Positions 1 to 10,535 of a stretch of 64,000 nucleotides of DNA are shown here, piece after piece. The notes below the pieces were generated by a model, which saw only the letters and a list, made by a program, of their open reading frames with translations, was not told the DNA's origin and did no database searches. The DNA comes from Triplophysa rosa (lineage: Eukaryota; Chordata; Actinopteri; Cypriniformes; Nemacheilidae). The DNA lies in NCBI RefSeq assembly GCF_024868665.1, contig NC_079898.1, positions 26,986,045-27,050,044 on the forward strand. Reading direction: 5' to 3'. Made by a program: the position numbers and the translations under genes. Within the stretch, counting starts at the first letter, position 1; the number at the start of each line of letters is the position of its first letter.

Positions 1-81
1 TCTATAGTCCTATAACAGAGGTGACAGTGTCAGTGGATAATGATCTACATTTCAGTCTGTCCATCCTTCAGGCTAATGTAC

Positions 82-193
82 GGCTTCATTACAGGAACAC
101 AATACATGGCTCATATGAGCTCTCCTGTTGTTGTGATTTATGAACTTCTGGTAACAGAGGTGGACAAGAGATGCATAAATATTTACCAACTGC
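82..193 (-). CDS. cfap46: cfap46 exon 12 (tentative)
   Basis: After an ACATTCCTCAG acceptor the G at 193 completes the AG of exon 11, and the frame reads [16 protein letters not shown] and onward. Two donors are possible (GTATTG at 105 or GTACAT at 81), so the lower boundary is uncertain. The gene then leaves the window. Confidence 0.4.
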
Positions 194-3100
194 CTGAGGA
201 ATGTGAGTTTTCAACAACATGAGGCTGAGTGAACAAAGAATCTATTCTCTACTGTTTATGTCTAGAAACATTATTTCCATTAATAAAACACACACGCACA
301 CACACGCACACACACGCGCACGCACGCACGCGCACACACGCACACACACACGCACACACACACACACACACACAGACAGACAAAAATGACAGACAGACAG
401 AAAGACAGACACACACAAACACACACACACTCACACACATACGCACACACACGCGCACACACGCACACTCGCACACACTCGCACACACACACACCTGTCT
501 GTGGTCTCCAGTGCTCGAGCGAGGGTAAGCAGAGGTTTTTTGATCTTTTTTCTCAGGTTGTGTTGCAGGAGGGGTAAACAGGTGTTCCATTGAGCCGCAC
601 ACACCGCCTGGATCACCCGAGCATCTCTCTCTCTCATCGCAGCCTGCACTAATGCATCCAATCGAACTACAACACTCAACTGTATCTGCATCTGCAAGAG
701 ACCAGAGACACAACCTGATTGATCTGATCAGTAAAAATATTAACATTCTACTCAAAACAACATTCGATATCTGAAAGCAGAGCACCAGAACGAAATATTA
801 AGTCTTGTGGGTATCACAGAGATAATGTGAAGCAGCACCTCCACACTGGATCTGGAGGAGTTCTTGTTAAGGTCGATCTCACACTGCACACACTCCATCA
901 TTATACGCTGACTGACCTTCAGGAGAAGAACGACAGGAGAGCTTCGTGTTTACAGGAATGAGAATGGAGGAAAGATGGTGTGAGTAAAGATGTGCTTACA
1001 GTAACGTCTGTGTTTCTGAGCTCCGTCAGACAGTCACACGCCACCTGATGCTGGTCTAACCGCAGGGACACCAAAGACAGTTCCAACAACAATTCAATCC
1101 TGTGTCCAGAGAATAAAACAATCACAGCAAACAGGGTTGAATGCAGAGTTAGTCTCTCTAAAATGAGAATATTGTTGAGGTGTTTTGCTGTCAGATGTGT
1201 TTCATGTTGGGTGCACCTGTCAGCCAGTGACATATAAGAACTTTGGTCCAAAACAGAGTGGACAGTGTCGGGTGGAGGACTGGAGCTCTGGGCATCAGGT
1301 GGAGGACTGGAGCTCTGGGCGTCAGGTGGAGGACTGGAGTTCTGGGCGTCAGGTGGAGGACTGGAGCTCTGGGCATCAGGTGGAGGACTGGAGTTCTGGG
1401 CGTCAGGTGGAGGACTGGAGCGCTGGGCGTCAGGTGGAGGACTGGAGCGCTGGGCGTCAGGTGGAGGACTGGAGCGCTGGGCGTCAGCGCTCTGTTTTTC
1501 AGGTGAAGGACTTGAGCTCTGGGCATCAGCGCTCTGTTTTTCAGGTGAAGGACTGGAGCTCTGGGCGTCAGGTGGAGGACTGGAGTTCTGGGCGTCAGGT
1601 GGAGGACTGGAGTTCTGGGCATCAGGTGGAGGACTGGAGCGCTGGGCGTCTACGCTCTGTTTTTCAGGTGGCGGACTGGAGCTCTGCGCGTCAGCGCTCT
1701 GTTTTTCAGGTGGCGGACTGGAGCTCTGGGCATCAGCGCTCTGTTTTTCAGGTGAAGGACTGGAGCTCTGGGCGTCAGGTGGAGGACAGGAGCTCTGTGC
1801 ATTTTGTGATGTCAGCAGATGGAAAGTTTCCTTTAGTATGTCAAAGTGATCTCTTATTTCATTAACTTCAATCATACTGTGGAGAAGATTTAAACACAAA
1901 CACTCAGTACAGAGTCCCAGACACACACTGCTCATTCATGAGACAGTCACAAGCAGTAATGCTGTTTAACATATCGTCGCTTTAGAATGATTAGGTTCTA
2001 CCTGACATTTCAATATTGAGTTATTCACATATTCTGATTCTGTAACAACTTATTTACATTATGTCATGTTTTTTTTTTTAAATGTGTACATTTTTGGGAC
2101 TTTTTGTAAGAAAAACAAAAAGGTTCTATCTACAAAGTCGAATTATAATTTGGTTCCATAAGATTCTGTCTGCGAGCCAATCGGCACATTGCATGCACAC
2201 AAGAGGACCAATCAGGATCAGCTTTCTTTGTCACGTGACCGGACTCCTCAGTGACAGTGGGGAAACAGTGTAACGCAAAACAATGTTAAAAAGAAACCTT
2301 AAAGGGATAGTTCACCCAAAAAATGATCATCATTTACTCACCCTCATGTTATTTTATACCTGTTTAAATTACTATAGATATTTGGAAGAACGTTAGCAAT
2401 TTTCAATTCCGAGACATCATTGATTACCACAGTAGGAAAAATAAATGGAAGTCAAAGCAGCCATGTTTGTTTTCCTAAATTCTTCAAAATATCTCATTTT
2501 GTGTTTAACAGAACAAAAAATATACATCTTTTTTTTTCTCTACTACGGTAATGGATGATGTCTTGGAACTGAAAATTGTGAACATTCTTCCAAATATCTT
2601 TCTTTGTGTTCAACAGAACAAAGAAATGTATACAGATTTGAAACAGTTCTTACACGTACAAAAAAGTCTGAACATATTAGCCCGGTTCTGTCAACCTTGC
2701 ACTGGTTACCTACAAAGCATCGCGTTAACTTTAAAATCTTGCTTATTACCTATAAAGCCCTACATGGTTTAGCTCCTCAGTACTTGAATGAACTCCTTTT
2801 GTATTACAGTCCTTCACGTGCATTACGCTCTCAGGCGTCCTGTCAGTTGGTAATACCTAGAATTTCAAAATCAAGTGCAGGTGGTAGATCCTTTTCCTAT
2901 CTAGCGCCTAAACTTTGGAATAGTCTTCCCTGCACTGTCCGGGGGGCAGACACACTCTGTCAGTTTAAATCTAGACTAAAGACGCATCTTTTTAATCTTG
3001 CACACACTACACTTCCATAATATAAATCATCTGAGGGTTTAAGCGCGATTTTTACTTCTGTGTAGGACCTACGGCGTAGCCTATGTACGTAGACGACGCC

Positions 3101-4748
3101 GTCGTGAACATTTATGGTTCTGCGTTGAGAGTATGCGTCGTACTGCAATTACACCGCTGAAACGCTAGTTGGCTCTTTTTGTTTTCACGGGTTTGCTCTT
3201 CTTCGCCGATGTTTTGTGTGTATGCTAGTGTTTGCAAAGACAATGGAAGCTGATCGCATCTTAATGGAGTTGGAGCTGATCGAAACAGAAAAATGTGTAA
3301 TCCGTTATATTATTAACCTTTCTTTCATGTTAGAAGTTAAACAGATGTTATATTAAACTTAAGTCTTGTCCACATTTTGGATTTTTATGTGTTTTCATTT
3401 AGAATTAAAAAATTAAAAAAAATTGTTGAAAAAAAGTATACTTTTCAAAGGGGTGTACTCATTTACACAGAGCACATACATAGATGTCAAAACTGTGTAT
3501 TGAAATGATAGCCTGATAGAATATCATATTTTGTCATGGACAACTCACCCTATTAATTGTTTAGTTAAAAATGAAACGAAATGCAACCAAGATCTGGAAG
3601 TGTCACAATTTTGTTCTTTATTTGCAAAAGAGTCAAAGAACAGAATATGTAAAAGTGCAAACTATGTATAGATGAGTATACAATGCAATATTAACACAAA
3701 TATAAAACTTTCAAAAAACTAGTAACAATAAAAGGTAAAAAAATAAATAAAACTATAAAGCCAATAAAGTGCAAAAGATCGTGCACAGTGTTTATAAAGT
3801 GCGCAGTTCTTCATGTCTTTTGCTGACACTCTTCCAAACCGATGTTAGAGGAAATCTCTCTCCAAGAATTCGCCGCCATCTGACAGTCTTTATAGTCCGC
3901 CGAAGAGGAGTCATACAGATGCGTGCATTTCCGAACCTCTTCAATCAGACACTCAGTACTTGTTCGATGCTCGCCATGTTGTTCTTTTGTGGACTCTGAA
4001 CTTGCCGGAAGAAGACGCCAGAAATGCGTAGAAGGAAGTACGATGCTGCCAAACCGACCAATCACAGCGCTTGCGGTCCACGTAGGGTCCGCGTTGAGTT
4101 GACGCGTTGTTACATTTTTGGAGAGGTGCCCGTCAGGCTACGGCGTAGGGTACGCACAGGGTATGCGGCTCTGCGTAGGCTACGCCGTCCTACGCAGAAC
4201 CATAAATTGGCCTTTAGGCTGCATTAGTTAGATCAACCGGAACCAAAAACACAACTGATGTACTTGTTGCATCAAAGAGTACAGAACAGTACTCTACTCT
4301 CAGCCAGTCTTGTCTCATTGTTCCAAGGTTACCACAGCGAGCAGGATTCAGTTCATGGCCTGACCTGATGGTAGAGCGGAGACCTGACAAGAGCTGAGAT
4401 GATAGAGCTGGATAAAGAAGGACGCGGTCACCTGACACGTCCTCACCACAAAACTTCAAATGCTATTAGATTATTAATGATAATCTTAAACTATAATTTA
4501 TTTTATTATTAAGTTTATTTATTTTATTTAGCCTTGTTGTGCAAGTTCTCTGGAGCTTGTGCAGAGGCAGCAGCTTTTGCCAGAGGGGAACTGGAATCCC
4601 CTGGTTGGGCCTGGGTTCTCCTGAGGTTTTTTTTCTCGATTAGAGTTTTGGGTTCCTCGCCACCGTTTGCATACTGTTTTTGCACTATCTGCCTGACCGG
4701 GGGGGCTGCTTTAGAATCTTAAAGTTTTACTTAATTAATATTGCATAT

Positions 4749-4804
<56 letters not shown>

Positions 4805-7800
4805 CGTGCATGTCTGTGTGTGCTGCGCGTACTTGTCTGTGTACGTGTGTGTGCGTGCGTGTGTGTGTGTGTGTCTATGTGTGTTAGTACGTGTGCATAT
4901 TGTGTGTGTGGAGTGTTTTGTATGTGGGTATGTCTGTCTTCTGTGTTTTCACCTTTTTCTTGTTTTTGCAGGTACAACTTTAATTGTTTTGCTTATAGTC
5001 AATGTGTCTTATGTACAGCTGCTTTGTAACAATGAAAATTGTAAAAAGTGCTGTATAAATAAAGTTGAGTTGAGTTGAGAGTTGAAACAACCCGAGGGTG
5101 AGTAAATGATGACAGAATTTTCATTTTTGGGTGAACTGTCCCTTTAAGGTTGACTGTTTTATTGATACACAATTTTTTCTGTTTAGTTTTAGGTTTTGTA
5201 GAGGAGTTTATTTTTATATTTACAGACACAACACTAGCCAGCAGCCCTAGCTTCCTATTTCCTGTGTTTACATAGACTCTCATAATGCGATTAATGCCTT
5301 ACATGTTACAATATAAAGCCCTAAAGGCCAAATAGACAACAATGTCAACAGTCTTAATTACAACAATAAACATGATCATGTTATTTCAGCCATACTCATC
5401 TCTAGAATTAATTTGATCTGTCCTACCCTCTGTGGAATAAAGTCTAGGTCAGATCACAGTAGCTGCAGAAACTTAACGGTGCCTGAAATACTTTGTTAAA
5501 TAACCCACCATTTAGTACTGCCTTTCATGCTTAACTTGGACAAAAAGTTATGCATCCTAAAATATGAAAGAAACGTCATAAAGAGCATGTAAATGTTACT
5601 TTTTTGTCCATGTCAACACATTACTACAGCACTAATTTCATGATTTAACAAAAATCATAAGTAAATTGATTGTGTTGCTTGAAAATGTATTGCTTTAATG
5701 AATGTTTTGCAGACAGAACCTTATAATTCTGAACAGAAAGTGATTTTTTTAGAAACATTTCATAAAATGTTGATATTGTACATTTAGAATTCATTTAAGG
5801 TATTTTTCTTGTACAGTATGAAAGAGATTTGTTCCCCATCTCATTTTTGCCTCATAAAAAGCAAAAACCTTGAAGCTTAATATCTCAAAACTCAGAATAA
5901 TAATAAGGTTCTATCTGCGTTCTAAGGCGACCATACGTGCTTATAAACTTAGACAGCATCACCATTAACAGAATGTACTTACCGTTTAAGCTTTTGAATG
6001 TTGTAAATGACAAGGAGTTTTGTATCGTTATGTTTCATCACGTCGTCCTCATCTATGAGGTTGTGTCGGACCTGAGGACAGATGAAATGCAGAAAGGTAA
6101 GAGTCAGCTGGTGCATGAGGAGATTCATGTGCAGTATGTGAGTGACAGACAGATGTACCTGTATAGAGAACAGTCTGGGATAAACCTCGGCTTTATGTGA
6201 TGCTATCAAATCTGAGGTGACCTTCACCAAAGCAGCTGCTTCCGGCTCTTTCCCAGCATCAAACAGACATTCAACAAGATGTCTGAATATAAAACAACAT
6301 ATAAAACACGAGCCTTCACTGCAGACCATAAGTCTTGTGCTTTATTATAACACACCTTTGCCTTCTTGAATTTACATTTACATTTCCAGCGTAACCTCAG
6401 CAGAGTCAAGGCAGTGAGCAATGACAAGAGTCGAATAACTCTGATTAAAGAAGAGTCTTCTGCGTGGAGCTCAGAGGGTCACACGGCCACAACAATAAAA
6501 GGATCCTAAAAGCCTCTGATCACTTCATAAGCATTTATAGTCTGCCAGTGTTATTTAACATTTCATGAATGAAATCACAGACGTGTGCAATAATGAGGAA
6601 TTCTGCCCTCAAACATACTATAATAGAAAGTAATATTTTGCATTTTAGTTCTTTTTCTCTAAATTTCTCATTGCTATAATGCTTTTGGACGTGTGACTCT
6701 TTCCGTCACTATTTTTTATATATCCACCCAAAACTAACGGCTGGTCCTTCATGCTCACGTAAAATAATCGAATCGGTCTTTGACGTGTTTCTCACGTACG
6801 TGTGTTAAACAAATGAAATGTCCTAACGTTATAAATGCACGTACGTCATAAGTTCAGCCCTCCACGTGTGATCTGCATCCTGGACCTCCTCTAGAGCCTC
6901 GAGCACCTGTGTGAGAGAAGACACGAGGAGCTGACGCCGGCCGGGCATCAGGAACAACCGAACGCTCTGGAAGTACAACAGCGACGCGTTGAACACCAAG
7001 AAACCGTATCTGATGAAGCAAGAAAAAATGATCTGATTAATTATTCAAGTCATACTGCTGGAAAGATTTTCAGTACATCTCAATTTATACACAGATCTGA
7101 GAAACGCGGTGGACATCTAAAGAGGCTTTCAAAGAGCCACGGGAGTCCACGAGACACACAACTGTGAAAACTCCGCTCAAGACTCAAGACAGTCACTAAT
7201 TTATCCACCGGAGAAAAGCATGAACGTTAGCAGAAAATGTCTGAGCAAAGCCTGAGAGCTTCTATAGAGTCTGTGGTCTGTGATGGATGTCTTATTCCTG
7301 ACTCAATGACACGTGTACAGTAGAGAACATCATCTGACTGTCCTGTACGTAGGCATGGGCCGGAATGAGATTTTGACGGTATGGTAACCTTAAGCCACAC
7401 TATCACGGTTTCACGCTATGGCAGTATTATGGTTGCACCTTTAAATGTCTGAGTAAAAAACATTGAACACAATAGATTTGATTTTTAAGCAACACAAAAT
7501 ATTTGGAACAATATTCAATTCAATGTTGACATTACGTTTCATCCTTTCTTTCCAATTACAGATACAAACCTGTGCTGACTAATAATCCCACCAAGGAAAG
7601 ATTTAGAGTTTCAAATACAAGTAAATCTCTATAAACAGCCATCATCTTAAAGAAAAAACATAAAGATTTCCTTTCTATATCTGAGCACAAATGAATATTT
7701 GCATATATTAAAATGTTATCATGTCATCTTCTTATATGGGATTATATGTTGAAGCTCCAAAATGCACAAACATCCATCATCGAAATGACTCCACGGGGTT

Positions 7801-10496
7801 TATAAATGTGTCCGATTCAAATGTGCATATGCTTGAAGTTTACTTTTTTATATTTCACTAAACAAGCTCAAAATATAAATGGTTTTCTCTCACAAAAGTA
7901 ATATTTGGCATCACAAGACATTTATTCATCCACTAACAAATTTACATTACTTTAAAGGGGTCATATGACACGGCTCAAAGGAATATTATGGTTTGTTTTA
8001 GATGTAATGTAATGTGTAAACATGATTTAAGGTTGATAAACGCTGTATTTTCCACACACCGTGCATGTTTGTATCTCCTCTTTGGTCCGCCTCTCTGAAA
8101 CGCGCAGATTCTTTACAAAGCTCATGGCTCTGAAAAGCGAGGTGTGCTGTGATTGGCCAGTTCACCAGTGCGTAGTGATTGGTGGAATACTGCAAGCGTG
8201 TGAGGGAAATGTGACGCCTCTGACCATATTTGGAACATCAGGTTCCTCTTCAATTGTACTGACAGGTACGCCCACCTTACTTGTGTATACATTTGGGCGG
8301 TCTTAGTCAAATCAGACCACCAACTGATGTAGATTTGTGGGGGTGTGGCTACACGAGGCGCTTCAGACAGGTCTGGGTGAGCATTCGCTTTTACATAGAA
8401 TGACTCTTTTGTTCCCACACTTTCATTTCTGCAATTATACGTGTCTAATACATGCATGGGCAACTTATAACACACCAAAGACACAGAAAAACACGTGTTC
8501 GCGCCATATGACCCCTTTAAAGGTGGATGTTTGCTCCCATACAGTATAATATATAGTATTTGGGATGACGTGAGGGTGAGTAAATGATGATTTTTTAGGT
8601 AATTTTCTCTGAAAGTGAAACAGAACATGGTTTGTAGATAAGCTACGGTTTGTTTTTTTGTTATTCTGAATCAAATTCAGAATCTAAGTCATTTTTCAGT
8701 ATGAAACGAGTCAGTCTGGTGAGGACAGGAGATCATAGAGAAGCAGAAATCTGTTTGTTTCTGGATACTCCACCTGGGTTTGTGTTTGGCGATGTCGATA
8801 GCCTTCAGATAGCACATCACAGCTTTATCCAAGTCCTCCTGGAAATGAAACGATGATAAAAATAGACACAAAACAGATTTATCAGAAGCCGAGACAAGCT
8901 GTCTGTGGATTCCCCTGAGAATAATACTGTCAGGCCAATAAACACCGTATACATACTAATCTAACCACAGCAAAAAAATATTTGGTGTTACAAAGTGTTT
9001 GTGCTAGACAGTTGTGAGGGGTTGCCGAGGTGTTGCTATGTGGTTGCTAATGGGTTCTCAATGTTCTGGTGTGCTATGTTTCAAGGATGTATGATCTTCT
9101 GGTCTCTAGACACAATCAAAAATGATCATATTCCACCTCTCCTTAACAACCCGCACGATGTGAGGACGTCTCTATCACATCTGTAGCACAAACGCTGTGT
9201 ATGTACGCTGAACTTAAAGTGACAGTTCAGTCGAAATTCAACATTTTTATCATTTATTATTTAACCCTCAAGTCATTCCAAACCTGTACAGTGTGACTTT
9301 CTTTTTTCAGTGAAACACAAAAGAAGATATTTTGAAGAATTGTTGATAATGTTGTTCCACAGAATAAAGAGGTTTTCAATCACATGAGAGTGACTCAATG
9401 ATGTCACTGTCACTTTAAGCAGCATTGATTAATCCTCAGGATTCTGGGTTCAAACACTGAACACATCATGTTGATCAAGCTCAAGTAAATCAAGTTCTGT
9501 AAGTGGTGTTTCCTCTAAAATCTTATATTTGAACAGATCGCTGTGTAAAGATCCCAGCACCCGGTTTGAGCTTACCTCTGTAGTGATGTTGTGTTGGGAG
9601 ATGAGCTGACCCTGACACAGATACGCACGACACAGAAACTGATTCACTGGAGGTTTGCCGTCCATAAACATCACAACGCAGTCCTGAGCGATCTCCCTAC
9701 AGCCCAGCTGACAACACAACACAACACCACAAAATGAGAACTTAACGACCCATAAACACTGTTCCACAACACAACACAACCATGTCCGTTCCTTTTTGCA
9801 GATGTATTTTTATCGTGCATCTATCAAACATTGACAGAAGTGACACAGCCCAGCTTGTATCCCTGCTTGTAAAGTTGTATTTTACATACAGTACACTTCA
9901 AAAAATGACTTTCTTACTTGGTATGTCTGTCTTGTTTTCCTGGACAAATGTCTAAAAATTCTTGAAACAAGATGCATTTTCTTGATGAGCAAAATGACCC
10001 AAGAAAATACATCTTGTTTTTAGACCAAAAATATGAAATTTCAGCGAATTGGTGCTTAAAACAAGCTTAAAAAAATCAACCTTAATTCAAGACCCCATTG
10101 GCAGATTTTTTGCTTGTTTTAAGACAAAAATTATGAAATTTCAGTGAATTTGTGCTTAAAATAAGACTTATTTTCTGAGGTCATTTTGCTCATCAAGAAA
10201 ATGCATCTTGATTCAAGAATTTTTAGACATTTGTAGTGGAAAACAGGACAGACATACCAAGTAAGAAAGTCATTTTTTGCAGTGTACATACAGATAAATA
10301 CAGATTATTATATATATATATCTTTTTTTATATTTTTTAGTCTGTGTTAGTGTTATTTGTATGCACCATGGGTCTGAGTACATGAGGCAGAATTAACAAT
10401 AAAGCAGACTTTGACGACACCTCAAACATGTTTCACTGAACGTTCTATTGACGGGTCGCTCGCACAGGCCAGTGAATTCAGCTCACCTCAGCGTAC

Positions 10497-10535
<39 letters not shown>

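Larger units (their letters stand above)
3042..4213. mobile_element. Harbinger-like DNA transposon remnant inside the LINE
   Basis: Comparison with the uninterrupted LINE copy (gagggtttaggctgc near 22535) defines the borders. TTA (or TTTA) is duplicated at 3039-3041 and 4214-4216. The ends are imperfect inverted repeats of about 40 bp sharing TTCTG(T/C)GTAGGA and CGGCGTAGCC. A 3-bp TWA duplication and the encoded MADF-type fragment suit PIF/Harbinger. About 1.2 kb remains, so it is an internally deleted copy. Confidence 0.7.
2646..5081 (+). mobile_element. 5'-truncated L2/CR1-type LINE, copy 1
   Basis: A direct repeat TTGAAACA (2638-2645 and 5082-5089) flanks the insertion. The 5' end encodes the last ~120 residues of a non-LTR polyprotein ([20 protein letters not shown], then APKLWNSL and [10 protein letters not shown], ending at 3020), the usual C-terminus of fish L2/CR1-like elements. 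The 3' UTR ends in GTTGAGTTGAG repeats after a TATAAATAAAG motif. It is interrupted by a Harbinger-like element (3042-4213). The second copy at 22375 lacks that interruption. Confidence 0.85.
2303..5143. mobile_element. TTAA-flanked DNA element, AGGGATAGTTCACCC family, hosting a LINE
   Basis: TTAA at 2299-2302 and 5144-5147 flanks inverted ends: AGGGATAGTTCACCC on the left and GGGTGAACTGTCCCT on the right, each followed inward by the common motif of this family (catttactcaccctcatg and its complement). The native element was probably only a few hundred bp; a LINE inserted at 2646 accounts for nearly all the length. TTAA duplication plus AGG termini suit Kolobok- or piggyBac-like non-autonomous elements. 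No transposase is encoded by the outer layer. Confidence 0.75.

Noticed and set aside
229..528. Reading frames of repeated TH, CV or RV residues over the CA/GT microsatellite (also at 4680-5078, 23114-23419 and 39269-39752)
   Set aside because: They are translations of dinucleotide repeats, open on both strands because the repeats lack stop codons.
1268..1800. Possible CRISPR-like array
   Set aside because: Units are directly adjacent with no unique spacers, and the genome is a vertebrate. It is a coding minisatellite.
1185..1865. Plus-strand frames of up to 226 codons (repeated QVEDWSSGR) over the minisatellite
   Set aside because: The 27-bp unit keeps several frames open. Only the minus-strand frame connects to flanking exons with correct splice sites and phase.
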